From Planctomycetota bacterium (GTDB lineage: Bacteria; Planctomycetota; UBA1135; GCA-002686595), in the NCBI GenBank assembly GCA_023150475.1, contig JAKLKU010000004.1, positions 248,001 through 312,000 of the forward strand: 64,000 bases of DNA. Direction: 5' to 3'. The position numbers and the translations under genes are program-made. Below the pieces are notes generated by a model. That model was not told where the DNA came from. It searched no databases and saw only the letters and a list, made by a program, of their open reading frames with translations. This document shows, in pieces, positions 33,757-43,980 of the stretch. The stretch's first letter is position 1. Every line of letters begins with the position of its first letter.

Positions 33757-35097
33757 ATGTTGGACGTGATCGTGATCGTCGGGGCGCTCGCTGCGCTCGC
33801 GGCGGTGGTCCTGCTGGTGCTCCTGCTCCGGCGCGACCCGCGCTCCGCGCTCGTCGGGCTCGACCAGCGGCTCGACGGGCTCGAACGCGCGAACGAACGC
33901 GCCGAGCGCGGGTTGCGGGACGAGTTGGCGCGAGCTCGGGCCGAGGAGCAGGTGCTCGCCAAGGAGCTGCGCGACGAGCTCGCCGCTCGTGGCAAGGACA
34001 CGAACGACGCGTTGATCGCGGCGATCGGCAAGCTCTCGGACTCGCAACGGCACGCGCTCGAGCTCTTCGGCAAACGGCTCGACGACGTCAGCTCGGCCAA
34101 CGAGCGGCGCTTCGAGACCTTGCGTGTGTCGGTGGAGAAGAAGCTCGGCGAGATCCAACACGACAACACGCAGAAGCTCGAGCAGATGCGCGTGACGGTC
34201 GACGAGAAGCTCCAAAGCGTGCTCGACAAGCGCTTGAGCGACAGCTTCAAGTCCGTGCGCGACATGCTGGAGAACGTTCAGACCGGCGTCGGCGAGATGA
34301 AAGCGCTCGCGTCCGGCGTCGGCGACCTGAAGCGCGTGCTCACCAACGTGAAGACGCGCGGCACGTGGGGCGAAGTGCAGCTCGGCGCGTTGCTCGAGCA
34401 GATGCTCACGGCCGAGCAGTTCGAGCGCAACGTCGTGACCCGCCCCGGCACCAGCGAAGTCGTCGAGTTCGCGATCAAACTCCCGGGACGCGGCGATGCC
34501 GGAGACAAGCCCGTGTGGCTGCCGATCGACGCGAAGTTCCCGCAGGAGGACTACCAACGGCTCGTCGAAGCGAGTGAACGCGGCGATGCCGACGCCGTCG
34601 ATGCGGCGGTCAAGCAGCTCGAGGTGCGCATCCGCGGCTTCGCGAAGGACATCTCGAAGAAGTACGTCGAGCCGCCGCACACGACCGATTTCGCGCTGAT
34701 GTTCCTGCCGACCGAGGGCCTCTACGCGGAGATCGTGCGGCGCACCGAGCTCGTCGACGCGCTGCAGCGCGAACATCGCATCGTCGTCGCGGGTCCGACG
34801 ACTCTCGCGGCGCTGCTCAACTCGTTGCAGCTCGGTTTCCGCACGCTCGCGATCGAAAAGCGCTCGAGCGAGATCGCCAAGGTGCTCGGCGAAGTGAAGA
34901 CCGAGTTCGGCCGGTTCGGCGAAGTGATCGCCAAGGTCAAGGACAAGCTCGATCAGGCGTCGCGACAGATCGAAGACGACGTGGGTCGCCGCACGCGGAT
35001 GATCGATCGCAAGCTCAAGAACATCGAAGCGCTGCCGATCGCGGGCACGCCACCGCTGCTCGTCGAACCCGAGGAAGACGAGCCGGCGGCGAAGTGA
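33757..35097 (+). CDS. rmuC: RmuC-family DNA recombination protein
   Basis: A 446-residue membrane-anchored protein of the RmuC family, thought to limit inversions at short repeats and related to nuclease-fold proteins. A membrane helix (residues 3-25) is followed by a long coiled coil to about 185 and the RmuC domain from about 195-410, with KTRGTWGEVQLGALLEQML, WLPIDAKFPQEDYQRL and FLPTEGLYAEIVRR. All are characteristic. ATG at 33757 starts directly with the membrane helix. It is convergent with the ECF sigma gene, 33 bases away. Confidence 0.92.
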   Translation: MLDVIVIVGALAALAAVVLLVLLLRRDPRSALVGLDQRLDGLERANERAERGLRDELARARAEEQVLAKELRDELAARGKDTNDALIAAIGKLSDSQRHALELFGKRLDDVSSANERRFETLRVSVEKKLGEIQHDNTQKLEQMRVTVDEKLQSVLDKRLSDSFKSVRDMLENVQTGVGEMKALASGVGDLKRVLTNVKTRGTWGEVQLGALLEQMLTAEQFERNVVTRPGTSEVVEFAIKLPGRGDAGDKPVWLPIDAKFPQEDYQRLVEASERGDADAVDAAVKQLEVRIRGFAKDISKKYVEPPHTTDFALMFLPTEGLYAEIVRRTELVDALQREHRIVVAGPTTLAALLNSLQLGFRTLAIEKRSSEIAKVLGEVKTEFGRFGEVIAKVKDKLDQASRQIEDDVGRRTRMIDRKLKNIEALPIAGTPPLLVEPEEDEPAAK

Positions 35098-35130
35098 CCG
35101 CGACGGGACCAGCCGCCTCGACTTCGGCCG

Positions 35131-35709
35131 TCAGCCGCCGAGATCCAGTTTCTCGGCCAGCTTGGCGAGCGCGCGGTGCAACAGGACGCGCGTCGCGCCT
35201 TCGGTCTTGCCCAACGCTTCGGCGATTTCCTTGTGCGGCAGTCCGACGATGCGGGCGAGCGTGATCACTTCGCGTTCTTCCTCGCCGAGCTCGTCGAACG
35301 CGCGTTCGATGCGTTCGAGCTCCTCCTTCGCCATCGCGCGTCGGCTCGGCGACGAGACGTTGCGATAGAGCTCGAGCAGAGCGTCGTCGTTCGCGACGAC
35401 ACGCGCAGCTTCGCGCTTTTGCGCGCGCCAGTGTTCGTCGCGCTTCTGCAGCTTGCGCAGCGCCGTGGCGTAGAGCCAGTGCTTGAACCCGGCTTCGCCG
35501 CCGTACTTGAAGCTCGCGAGGTTCTGCAACACTTCGCGGCACGCCGACTGCGCGATGTCCGACGCGGACTCGTGCGCGCGCACGGTCGGCCCCGCGCGCA
35601 GTCGCACGAACGCGCGCAAGCCGGGCAAGTAGCGGCCGAGCAGCGTCTCGAGCGCGAGTTCGTCGCCGCGTTGCGCGGACTCGATCAAACGGCTCGTGTC
35701 GTCGGCCAT
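35131..35709 (-). CDS. ECF-type RNA polymerase sigma factor
   Basis: A 192-residue sigma-70 family factor of the ECF group. Region 2 includes SDIAQSACREVLQNL and FKHWLYATALRKL; region 4 includes LGEEEREVITLARIVGLPHKEIAEALGKTEGATRVLLHRAL, the DNA-binding part. It is divergent from the kinase at 35785-38637, with 75 bases between. ECF factors paired with serine/threonine kinases are known from planctomycetes; the kinase probably controls this factor or its regulon. No separate anti-sigma gene is seen. Confidence 0.88.
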   Translation of the reverse strand: MADDTSRLIESAQRGDELALETLLGRYLPGLRAFVRLRAGPTVRAHESASDIAQSACREVLQNLASFKYGGEAGFKHWLYATALRKLQKRDEHWRAQKREAARVVANDDALLELYRNVSSPSRRAMAKEELERIERAFDELGEEEREVITLARIVGLPHKEIAEALGKTEGATRVLLHRALAKLAEKLDLGG

Positions 35710-35745
35710 GCTCGCATTCTAGCCCCGTTCCCTTCGTCGCCGCCT

Positions 35746-35760
35746 TGTCGGCACACGACA
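35746..35760. promoter_or_regulatory. Inverted repeat between ECF sigma and kinase genes
   Basis: TGTCG-N5-CGACA lies in the 75-base divergent spacer, 25 bases upstream of the kinase ATG and 37 upstream of the sigma start. Its location suits an operator serving both genes. The binding protein is unknown. Confidence 0.35.
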
Positions 35761-35784
35761 CCGCGCGTCCAATGGCCGGCCGCG

Positions 35785-38637
35785 ATGTCCGACACGGCAC
35801 GATCTTCCGGCGACGAGCAACTGAACGAGCTCGTGGTGTCGGCGCTCGAAGCGTTGGATCGTGGCGACACCCGTGCCGTCGAAGCGCTCCTCGAAGCGCA
35901 TCCCGAGCGCGCGGCCGCGCTGAAGCGGCGGCTCGCATTGCTCGCCGACATCGGCGTGCTGGAGGGCGACGGCGCGGGCGCGACGCGTCTCCCGGAACGC
36001 ATCGGCGAATTCCAAATCCTGGAGCAACTCGGCGCGGGCGGCATGGGAGTCGTCTATCGCGCTCGCGATCCAAAGCTCGAACGCGACGTGGCGCTGAAGG
36101 TCGTGCGACCCGAACGACTCTTCTTCGAAGGCACGCGCGAACGCTTCAAACGTGAAGTCGAGACCGTCGCGCGCCTGCAGCACCCGGGCATCGTGCCGGT
36201 GTACAGCGTCGGCGAGGCGCAAGGCCTGCCGTACTTCGCGATGGAGCTCGTCGACGGGTGGACGATCGAACGCGTGCTCGCACGCGCGAATGGACGCGAC
36301 CCGACTCGGCTCGAAGGGCGCGACCTCGCGCCCGATCCCGAACAGGCGGGCTACCTGTTCGAGGGTTCGTGGGAGGCCGCGTGTCTGCGCGTGATCGAAC
36401 AAGTGGCGCACGCGATCGAACACGCGCACCGTCGTGGCGTCGTCCATCGCGACCTCAAGCCGTCGAACCTCTTGCTGACGCGCGGCGACGCGGCGCGCGC
36501 GATGGTGTTCGATTTCGGACTCGCGACCGACGGCGCGTCTGCGGGCCGAACCCTGACGCGCACGGGATCGCGGCTCGGGACGTTGCACTACATGGCGCCC
36601 GAACAAGTGCGCGGCGACGCGCACGCGATCGACGCGCGCACCGACGTCTATGCGCTCGGAGTCACGCTCTACCAGATGCTGACGTTGCGTCCGGCGTTCG
36701 GCGGCCGCTCCGACGCGGAAGTCGTCGTCGCGATCGAGCGTGGCGAAACGCGGCCCGTGCGTGCGCTGAACCCGGCGATCTCGTGGGAAGCGGAGACCGT
36801 CTGCGCGACGGCGATGGAGCGCGAGCCGTCGCGGCGTTACGCGAGCGCGGCCGACTTCGCGCGCGATCTCGCGAACGTGCTCGAGAAGCGTCCGATCGAA
36901 GCGCGCCGCGCAGGTTTCGCGTTGCGCACGAGGCGCTGGGTCGAACGTCATCCCGCGCGGGCCGCCGCGGTCGCCCTGGCCGGCGTCGTGTTGCTCGGCG
37001 GTCCGTTGCTCTGGGCATGGCAAGAACGCCGCGCCGCCGGTGAGATCCGCGCGCAACGCGACCGCGCGGAGCAGAACCTCGCGCACGCGATGGAAGCGGT
37101 CGAGCAGATGCTCTCTCGTGTCGGCGACGTCGATTTGCGCTTCGTGCCCCAGATGGAACCGGTGCGCCGCGGCTTGCTCGAGGAAGCCGTGAAGCTGCTC
37201 GAACGCTTCGTCGCGGAGAACGAAGGCGACGTGCGCGTCGCCGCCGAACTCGCGCACGGTCGCGCTCGGCTCGCGTCGTTGTTCGAAGAGCTCGGGCGCA
37301 ACGACGACGCGGCGCGCGCGCGCGAGAAGGAGCTCGAGAGCTACGCGACGCTGCTCGCGAACGCGCCGGACGATCGCGACCTCCTCGTGGCGCAAGCTCG
37401 CGCGGTCGTCGGCCTCGCCCGAGCCCGACTCAACGCGGGCAACGTCGCGACGGCGAAACCCGTGCTCGAGGAGAACGCGCAGCGGATCGAAGCGTTGCTC
37501 GCGCGCGAACCCGGACGGCTCGAGTTCGAGAGCGTGCGCATCGAGAACGACATCTCGCTCGGCAAGCTCCAGCGGCTCGCCGGCGAAGTCGAACGCGCTC
37601 GGGAAACGCTGAAGGCTGCTGCGGAGCGGTTCGAGCGCGTGCTCGCGACCCGGCCCGACTCGATCGCGCTCGTCAGGATCGGTTACGCAGCGTGGAACGA
37701 ATACGGCTTCGTCGTGATGGACCACTTCACGGTCGAACGACAAGTCAACGAGGAAGCCGCGCGCGCGTTGACGCGTGCGGTCGAACTCTGCCGCGTGCTC
37801 GTGGCGGCGGCGCCGAAGGACGGGCAGCAGACGGCGGCACTCGCGGAGGCGCGCATCAACCTCGGCGGCGTGTGGTTGCGAGCCGGCGAGTTCCTGAAAG
37901 CGCGCGAGTTCTACGTCGCGGCGCGCGACGAACTCGACGCGCTCTGCCGGAGGTTCCCGAACACGCCGGTCTTCAAGTTCACGCTCGCGACCGCGCACAA
38001 TCAGGTCGGGCTGACGGCGGATTGGCTGCAGGACTGGCCGCTCGCGGAGGAGCAGTACACGAAGACGCTCGAGCTCTTGCGCGAACTCGTGCGCACGGGC
38101 GCGGAGCCGGTGATCTCCAATCGGCTCGGATTGATCGCGGTGAACCTGAGCTCGATCGAGCTCAACCTCGGCAAGGCGGACGAAGCGGAAAGGCTCTTGC
38201 TCGAAGCGATCGAGTCGCATCGCCGCGCGACGCAGGCGGCGCCGGAGAACCGCGAGTTCGCCGGCGATCTCTCGACCTCGTACATGGCGATCTGCACGGT
38301 GCGGCGCATCGCGAAGAACTGGCGCGGCGTCGCCGAGTTCGCAGAGCTGATCGCGACGACGTTGCCGGAAGCGCCGCAGAGCCACTGGCGCGCGATGATC
38401 GCGTGGGCGGGCTGTGTCGAGCTCGTGCGCGCCGATCCGACGTTGTCGGAAGCCGAACGCGAAACGTCGATCGACAGGTTCGCCGAGCGTGCGGTCGGAT
38501 GTCTGCGCGCGGCGATCGAGCGTGGCGACCCGCGAGGACAACGCGACCTCGAGACGTTGAACGACCCGAAGCCGCTCCACGGGACGCGCGCGTGGCAACT
38601 GCTCGTCGACGAGCGGCGCGCGCCGAACGGTCGCTAG
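35785..38637 (+). CDS. Serine/threonine protein kinase with transmembrane helix and TPR-like tail
   Basis: A 950-residue PknB-type kinase. The N-terminal 75 residues are helical (a possible sigma or adaptor contact). The kinase domain (about 75-370) has LGAGGMGVVYRA, the ATP lysine in DVALKVV, HRDLKPSN, DFGLAT and MAPEQV, so it should be active. A membrane helix follows at about 393-412, then a 500-residue helical repeat region of TPR-like type. With an active-site set intact and the ECF gene divergent, a signalling pair is likely. ATG at 35785 lies just inside the spacer. The ligand of the outer repeat part is unknown. Confidence 0.9.
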   Translation: MSDTARSSGDEQLNELVVSALEALDRGDTRAVEALLEAHPERAAALKRRLALLADIGVLEGDGAGATRLPERIGEFQILEQLGAGGMGVVYRARDPKLERDVALKVVRPERLFFEGTRERFKREVETVARLQHPGIVPVYSVGEAQGLPYFAMELVDGWTIERVLARANGRDPTRLEGRDLAPDPEQAGYLFEGSWEAACLRVIEQVAHAIEHAHRRGVVHRDLKPSNLLLTRGDAARAMVFDFGLATDGASAGRTLTRTGSRLGTLHYMAPEQVRGDAHAIDARTDVYALGVTLYQMLTLRPAFGGRSDAEVVVAIERGETRPVRALNPAISWEAETVCATAMEREPSRRYASAADFARDLANVLEKRPIEARRAGFALRTRRWVERHPARAAAVALAGVVLLGGPLLWAWQERRAAGEIRAQRDRAEQNLAHAMEAVEQMLSRVGDVDLRFVPQMEPVRRGLLEEAVKLLERFVAENEGDVRVAAELAHGRARLASLFEELGRNDDAARAREKELESYATLLANAPDDRDLLVAQARAVVGLARARLNAGNVATAKPVLEENAQRIEALLAREPGRLEFESVRIENDISLGKLQRLAGEVERARETLKAAAERFERVLATRPDSIALVRIGYAAWNEYGFVVMDHFTVERQVNEEAARALTRAVELCRVLVAAAPKDGQQTAALAEARINLGGVWLRAGEFLKAREFYVAARDELDALCRRFPNTPVFKFTLATAHNQVGLTADWLQDWPLAEEQYTKTLELLRELVRTGAEPVISNRLGLIAVNLSSIELNLGKADEAERLLLEAIESHRRATQAAPENREFAGDLSTSYMAICTVRRIAKNWRGVAEFAELIATTLPEAPQSHWRAMIAWAGCVELVRADPTLSEAERETSIDRFAERAVGCLRAAIERGDPRGQRDLETLNDPKPLHGTRAWQLLVDERRAPNGR

Positions 38638-38652
38638 CTCAGCGGCTTTCGA

Positions 38653-38862
38653 TCAGATCGGATCCCAACTCGCGCCGTGCGGCGGAGGCGGAACCGGGAA
38701 GTCGGCGCTCTCGCCGTGCACGACGATCTCGTGGTCGAGCGGCGTCGAGAGGCGCGCGGAGAGCTCGTAGAGATCGTCGAGCGTCCAGAGGCTGCGCTCG
38801 TCCTCGTCGAGCGGTTCGTCGTGGGGCAGTGCGTACGCGGACCGATTTCGTTGGTGCGTCAT
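38653..38862 (-). CDS. Small hypothetical acidic protein
   Basis: A 69-residue protein with acidic (DEPLDEDERSLWTLDDLYELSARL) and Pro-rich (FPVPPPP) parts. ATG at 38862 is preceded by a G-rich stretch that may serve as ribosome site. The start is 169 bases from the divergent sigma-fusion gene, and its end is 15 bases from the kinase gene. I do not recognise a family; the middle helix could be an anti-sigma or adaptor element but nothing supports this directly. Confidence 0.45.
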   Translation of the reverse strand: MTHQRNRSAYALPHDEPLDEDERSLWTLDDLYELSARLSTPLDHEIVVHGESADFPVPPPPHGASWDPI

Positions 38863-39031
38863 GCCCCCGTTGTCGACGGCGACGGCCAAGGTCCGGTCAA
38901 TGGCCCGAGAAGCTCGGATCGACGCCGCAAGTGCGCACGCCACAAGGTGCTACGGCGAACGTGCTACCTTCGCCGCGCAGCTTCGCAGCGATTGCCGGTG
39001 ACGCCGGCGCCCGCTCCGACGAGTAGCGCCC

Positions 39032-42000
39032 ATGAGAGATCGAACCGTCGAGCGCCTGTTCGAGCGTTTTCGGTCGCACGGCGACGTGCGAGCGCTCGGA
39101 GACGTCTTCGACGCGACCGCGGAAGAGCTCCTGCGCATCGCGACGAGCCTGACGCGCCAACTGCCGGAGGCAGAAGACCTGCTTCAGGCCACGTTCGTCA
39201 CCGCGATCGAGCGCGCGAAGCACTGGGACCGCGAGCAACGGCTCGTGCCGTGGCTCTGCGGCATCCTCGTGCGGCATGCGCACGCTCGGCGGCGCGAACG
39301 TCTGCGCGACGTCGACGCCGAACGGCTCGAGCGCACGCCCGAACGGGCGCCGATCGCTGCGGCATCCGCTGCGGAGTTCGAGCGCGAGCTCGAACGCGCG
39401 CTCGGCGAGCTCGCGAGCGACGATCGCGCGGTGCTCGTCGCGTACTTGCGCGAAGGCAAGGAGCCGATCGAGATCGCGCGTGAGCGCGGCCTCGCTCCGG
39501 GGACCGCGCGGATGCGCGTGCACCGCGGGCTCGAGCGCTTGCGCAAGGCGTTGCCGGCGGGTTTCGCGCTCGGCGCGGGCGCGTTGCTCGCGGGCCGCGG
39601 TCTCGCCGCGGTGCGCGACGACGTGGTGCGCGAAGCAACTGCAGCGGCGGCGAAGCTCGTGGCGGGCGGCTCGATCTCCTCGGCACCGACACTCGGAGGT
39701 CTGCTCGTGGTGAAGAAAGCGCTCGTCGCCCTGATCGTGGTCGCACTGTTGTCGTTCGTCGCTTGGTGGCGGTCCACGGCGGAGTCGACGCCCCTCGTGG
39801 GCGCGGGCACGACGGCGGTCGCGTCGGCGAGCGCCGACGAGGTGCCGCGCGCGTCGCTCGAGGCGCCGCGCGCCGAGCTCGCGCCGCGCGAGGCAGCGCG
39901 AGCGCCCGACGCGGCGGTCGATGTGGCCTACCGCAGCGCGCTCGCCGGATTGCGTGGGCGAGTGGTCGACGCCGAGCGCTCGCCTCGCGCGGGCGTGGAG
40001 GTCGTGCTCTTCGAGACGCGCGCCGTCGATTGGTTCCGCGACGAGTTCGACTTGCAAGAGCCGCGCGCGCCGCAGTTGGAGCTCGGCCGCACCGTCACCG
40101 ACGCCGAAGGGCGCTTCACGTTCGACGGGGCGCGGCCGGAAGCGCTGCACGCGCTCGGCATCGCGCTCGGACGAGGCAACGGCGCCGTGCACTTCGTGCG
40201 CGAGCCGTTGGATTCGGCCTCGACACGCGACCTCGGCGATTTCGTGCTCGCGGCCGGCGCGCCCGTGCGTGGCCGAGTCGTCGACGACGAAGGCCGGCCG
40301 CTCGCCGGCGTGCGCGTGCGCGCGGGCGAGATCGCGCCGCTCTTCCTTGAGCTCGGACCCGCCGACCTGCGCGCCCAAGCGTTGGTTCTCCTACGCAGCG
40401 AGCGCGAGACGAAGGTGTTCGAGCTCCCGCACTGGGCGGAGCCGTACCTCGAGCGCCTGCCGCTCGCGACGACACGCACCGACGAGCGCGGTGAGTTCGT
40501 GCTCGACGACGTCCCGTCTGGCCGAGTCACGCTGCTCGCGGACGCGCCGCAACGAGTTTCCGCCGTCGTCGAGAGTCTGGCCGTCGAAGAGGGCGTCACC
40601 CGTGACGCTGGCGACCTCGTGCTCGCGCGCGGCGGACGCGTCGAAATCTCCGTCGTCGACGCGTCCGGAGCGCATGTCGGCGCGGATGTCCGCGTCGGCG
40701 TCGTGCGTGCGTCGGCGTTGGGGGCGATCGGCTGTCTCGAAAGAGCGCGGGAGCGAGGCGAGGGCATCTACGAGGCCGAGGGACTCGACGCCGACGGCGC
40801 GGTCTGGGTCGCGGTGCGCCGCACCGAGCACGATGCATGGACGGCGAGCGAGCTCGGCCGGCGTGACGGCTTGGCGACCGTCACGCTGCCGGCGCTCGCC
40901 GAACGCGAGTTCGTCGTCGAGGATTCGGCCGGCGTCGTCGCGGGCGCGACGTTGGCGCTCGTGCCGACCGTGGCGGCGTTCGACGCCGCGCAACGTTGGC
41001 TGGCGACACCGAGACCGCGGGTGGTCACGACCGACGCGAACGGACGCGCGCAATTCGTCGACGTCGCCGACGGGGCGTACACGCTGGTCGTGACCGGGCC
41101 GAGCGGGGCGCGCACGCGCCTGGAGCTCGAGCTCGCGGCCGAGAGCGGACCACGGAAAGTGCGTCTGCCCGGAGGGCGCGCGGTCGAGTTCCGCGTCACC
41201 GACGCGACGTCCGGTGAACCGGTCGCGAGCGCGGAGCTCGCGCTCACCAGTGCGGATCGACGACGCACGGTTCCTTCGCGCGCGACGACCGACGCCGACG
41301 GTCGAGCGCGCATCGTCGGCGTCGAGCGCGACGACCCAGCGATTGCGTGGAGCGTGCGCATCGATCATCCGCGCTACGGCCGCACGTACGCGGCCGTCGA
41401 CTTCGACTGCGAGGTGCAGGAATGTCGTCTGGAGGCGACCGGCGCGGTCGCTGCGCGGCTCGCGAGCCAAGCGCGAGACCTGCCCGACGCCGCGCTCGTC
41501 TTGGAACCGCGGCCGGAGCCACGGCCAAACTACTCGCTCGCGAACGACTTCCGGATCGCGCGGTTCGACGGCGATGGACTCGCACGTTGCGCGGGGCTCG
41601 CGCCGGGACGCTATCGCTACGAACTCGTCGAAGGGTTACCGTCCGAAGTCGGCGCGCAATTCCTCGCGAGCATCGAGCTCCCGATGCGAACGGTCGGCGT
41701 CGGTGAGTTCGTGGTCGAGTCCGGGCGAACGACGGAGCTCGAAGTCGCGCCTCGCGAAGCCACGCGGCCGGAACCGCGCCGCGCGGGCGTCACGTTGACC
41801 GGGACGTTGAAGGTCGACGGCCGAACGGCCGCGAATCACGTCGTCGAAGTGCAGGCTCGCGGCTGCGAGCCTCGACAGGACATCACCGACGGCGGAGGGC
41901 GTTTCCGCATCGAAGGACTGGGCGGCGGAACGGTCGCTGTCTGTGTGTCGCGCTCCGCGCGACTCGGAGCCGTCGAGTACGTCGGCGTCCGCATGCTCGA

Positions 42001-42604
42001 ACTCCCGAACGACGGCGAGGTCGAGCTCCCGCTCGAGCTTGAGACGCTGTCGGTCACGGTGACCGTGCTCGACGACGTGACCAGTGAACCGGTGCCGGAC
42101 GCCAGGGTGGTCTGTCAGGGTCGAGGCACCGCAGGGTTCGGCGAGCGCGCGACGGATCGCAAGGGGCGAGCGAAGTTCCAGATCGGTGCGACCGACGGCG
42201 TCGTGGTGCGCTGTGTGAAACCCGGCGTCGGCGTGGCGAGCGGAACGTTCGAACTCGACGCGCAGACGACGACGCACGCCGTGCAGCTCCGCCTGAGGTT
42301 CGCGCCGCGCTTCGGCTTCCGAGTGGCGTTCGCGGAGGGCGTCGAGGCGCCCGCGAACCTGCGGCTCGACATCGTGGACGGCGCTGGAGTCGCGGTGGAA
42401 GTGCTGGTCGTCGACCCGAAGCAGTTCCCGGACGCGGACTACGGCTTCGACTCGCTGGTGCCGGGCCGTTACGAGCTGCGCGCATCCGGCCCGGAGGTCG
42501 AGTTCGAGCCCGTGCCTTTCGACGTGACCGACGTCGGTGCAAGCTCGTTCGTGTTCCGCTTGCAGCCGAAGCTCACGCCCGCCGCGCCTGGCGCTCGGCG
42601 ATGA
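39032..42604 (+). CDS. ECF sigma factor fused through a membrane helix to extracytoplasmic carboxypeptidase-regulatory-like domains
   Basis: A 1190-residue fusion. Residues about 30-95 form sigma region 2 ([19 protein letters not shown]), and 118-172 region 4 ([43 protein letters not shown]). A single membrane helix at about 228-246 separates these from about 940 residues of repeated beta-sandwich sequence with the pattern of carboxypeptidase regulatory-like domains, such as [18 protein letters not shown] and [16 protein letters not shown]. The sigma part should be cytoplasmic and the rest outside. Release or direct signalling through the membrane would be needed for promoter use. It ends 32 bases inside the opposite ispG gene. 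Confidence 0.85.
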   Translation: MRDRTVERLFERFRSHGDVRALGDVFDATAEELLRIATSLTRQLPEAEDLLQATFVTAIERAKHWDREQRLVPWLCGILVRHAHARRRERLRDVDAERLERTPERAPIAAASAAEFERELERALGELASDDRAVLVAYLREGKEPIEIARERGLAPGTARMRVHRGLERLRKALPAGFALGAGALLAGRGLAAVRDDVVREATAAAAKLVAGGSISSAPTLGGLLVVKKALVALIVVALLSFVAWWRSTAESTPLVGAGTTAVASASADEVPRASLEAPRAELAPREAARAPDAAVDVAYRSALAGLRGRVVDAERSPRAGVEVVLFETRAVDWFRDEFDLQEPRAPQLELGRTVTDAEGRFTFDGARPEALHALGIALGRGNGAVHFVREPLDSASTRDLGDFVLAAGAPVRGRVVDDEGRPLAGVRVRAGEIAPLFLELGPADLRAQALVLLRSERETKVFELPHWAEPYLERLPLATTRTDERGEFVLDDVPSGRVTLLADAPQRVSAVVESLAVEEGVTRDAGDLVLARGGRVEISVVDASGAHVGADVRVGVVRASALGAIGCLERARERGEGIYEAEGLDADGAVWVAVRRTEHDAWTASELGRRDGLATVTLPALAEREFVVEDSAGVVAGATLALVPTVAAFDAAQRWLATPRPRVVTTDANGRAQFVDVADGAYTLVVTGPSGARTRLELELAAESGPRKVRLPGGRAVEFRVTDATSGEPVASAELALTSADRRRTVPSRATTDADGRARIVGVERDDPAIAWSVRIDHPRYGRTYAAVDFDCEVQECRLEATGAVAARLASQARDLPDAALVLEPRPEPRPNYSLANDFRIARFDGDGLARCAGLAPGRYRYELVEGLPSEVGAQFLASIELPMRTVGVGEFVVESGRTTELEVAPREATRPEPRRAGVTLTGTLKVDGRTAANHVVEVQARGCEPRQDITDGGGRFRIEGLGGGTVAVCVSRSARLGAVEYVGVRMLELPNDGEVELPLELETLSVTVTVLDDVTSEPVPDARVVCQGRGTAGFGERATDRKGRAKFQIGATDGVVVRCVKPGVGVASGTFELDAQTTTHAVQLRLRFAPRFGFRVAFAEGVEAPANLRLDIVDGAGVAVEVLVVDPKQFPDADYGFDSLVPGRYELRASGPEVEFEPVPFDVTDVGASSFVFRLQPKLTPAAPGARR

Positions 42605-43715
42605 GTCGATCGAGCTCCTGCTTCAGGCGCGGCAGGATCGCGTCGTACGGATAGGCGCCGAGCTCCTTTTCGCCGCGCTTCAAGTTGACGAAATTCGGGC
42701 CGCACCAGAGGCCGAGATCGGCGTCGTCGGTTTCGCCCGGGCCGTTCACGCGGCAACCCATCACCGCGATCGTCAGCTTGTGCTCGCGCGCGTACTCGGA
42801 CATGCGCTTCACGTCCTCGGCGAGCTCGATGAACTTCTCGTTCTCGACGCGCGAACACGACGGGCACGCGATGATGTTGAGGCCGTCGAAGAAGTTCGGC
42901 GGCACCGAGCGGAAGCGGCCGGCTTCGACGTCGCGGACGAGCTCGCGACCGACCGCGATCTCGCGGCCCTTGTCGTCGAAGGGCAGCGTCAGCGAGACGC
43001 GCAGCGTGTCGCCGATGCCGCGCGAGAGCAACTGCTCGAACGCGATGCGCGTCTTGATGATGCCTTCGGGCGGCATGCCGGCCTCGGTGACGCCGAGGTG
43101 GATCGGCACGTCGGGGCGCGCCGCGGCGAAACGCTGGTTCGCGTCGATCACGAAGCGCGGATCGGAGTCCTTGATCGACACGCAGTAGTCGACGAAGCCG
43201 AGCTCGTCGACCATGGCGCAGTGGTCGATCGCACACTGCGCGATCGCGCCGACGTGATCGTCACCGAAGCGCAGATCGTATTCGGGCGCGATCGAGCCCG
43301 CGTTGACGCCGATGCGGAGCGCGAGGCGGTGCTGCTTCGCCACGCCGACCAGGTACGCGACTTTCTCCCGGACCGGCTTCTCCTTCTCGTGGTGGTGGAG
43401 GTGGCCGGGGTTGTAGCGGAGCTTGTCGACGTAGGGCGCGACCTTCTCCGCGAGTCGGTAGTTCTCCTGGAGGTCGACCGAGAGGCGCGCCTTGGTCTGG
43501 CGGCGGATCTCGGCGAGCGCGTCGACGTCGGCCTGGCTGTCGACCGCGATGCGGATCAGGTCCGCGCCGGCCTCCTCGAGGATCCGGACCTGGCGCAACG
43601 TCGCCGGGACGTCGCGGGTGCGGGTGGCGGCCATGCTCTGGACGGCGATCGGAGCCGTTCCACCGATGGCGAGGTCACGGACGTGGATGGTGCGGGTGCG
43701 GCGCGGAGGGAGCAT
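42573..43715 (-). CDS. ispG: 4-hydroxy-3-methylbut-2-enyl diphosphate synthase
   Basis: Iron-sulfur enzyme of the non-mevalonate isoprenoid pathway (GcpE). The 380-residue protein has the N-terminal barrel with [16 protein letters not shown], then RIGVNAGSI and LGVTEAGM, and the C-terminal iron-sulfur domain with CPSCSR and [10 protein letters not shown]. The cysteines for the cluster are all present. ATG at 43715 is chosen since the barrel starts soon after; a longer frame begins at 43766. Its 3' end overlaps the convergent sigma-fusion gene by 32 bases. Confidence 0.95.
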   Translation of the reverse strand: MLPPRRTRTIHVRDLAIGGTAPIAVQSMAATRTRDVPATLRQVRILEEAGADLIRIAVDSQADVDALAEIRRQTKARLSVDLQENYRLAEKVAPYVDKLRYNPGHLHHHEKEKPVREKVAYLVGVAKQHRLALRIGVNAGSIAPEYDLRFGDDHVGAIAQCAIDHCAMVDELGFVDYCVSIKDSDPRFVIDANQRFAAARPDVPIHLGVTEAGMPPEGIIKTRIAFEQLLSRGIGDTLRVSLTLPFDDKGREIAVGRELVRDVEAGRFRSVPPNFFDGLNIIACPSCSRVENEKFIELAEDVKRMSEYAREHKLTIAVMGCRVNGPGETDDADLGLWCGPNFVNLKRGEKELGAYPYDAILPRLKQELDRLIAERQARRA

Positions 43716-43739
43716 CGGTGAGGCCGCGCATCCTAAGGG

Positions 43740-43980
43740 AAAGGGGGAGTCCGCTCGGCGCTCCACACCTCGGTGAGGTTCTTCGAAAAAAACTCGAAGT
43801 TTCCTGCCCCGCTCCGAGCGAGACCTGCGGAAGCCTCCCGGGAGAATCCAAGAGGACCTCTGCTGCCCCGGACACGCCCATCCCCTCGCGGAGATCCGGA
43901 CGTCGGTGGAGTGCGAGCCTCGTGCCTTCCGTGGGCTGCCCCAGCCGTGCGCGAGAACGGCTGGGGCGGCCCCTTTTTCT
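43740..43980 (+). ncRNA. Candidate structured small RNA ending at a strong terminator
   Basis: No + strand gene leads into this stretch, yet it ends in a nearly perfect intrinsic terminator. Before it are two other stems: CTTCGA-N7-TCGAAG (43781-43799) and a 10-position stem with one mismatch and one wobble at 43854-43863 with 43888-43897. Open frames here give no convincing protein. By eye it is not SRP RNA, tmRNA or RNase P; 6S RNA was not matched. The alternative is that the terminator ends transcription read through from the sigma-fusion gene, antisense to ispG. Confidence 0.35.
43933..43979 (+). terminator. Very strong intrinsic terminator without an obvious upstream gene
   Basis: A 16-bp stem (43933-43948 with 43957-43972, one G-T wobble) with an 8-base loop and then CTTTTTC. 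It is the best terminator in the window and is directed along the + strand. Confidence 0.88.

Noticed and set aside
43740-43980. SRP RNA, tmRNA or RNase P RNA
   Set aside because: The conserved SRP tetraloop region, tmRNA tRNA-like end and RNase P core were not found; the length is also wrong for tmRNA and RNase P.
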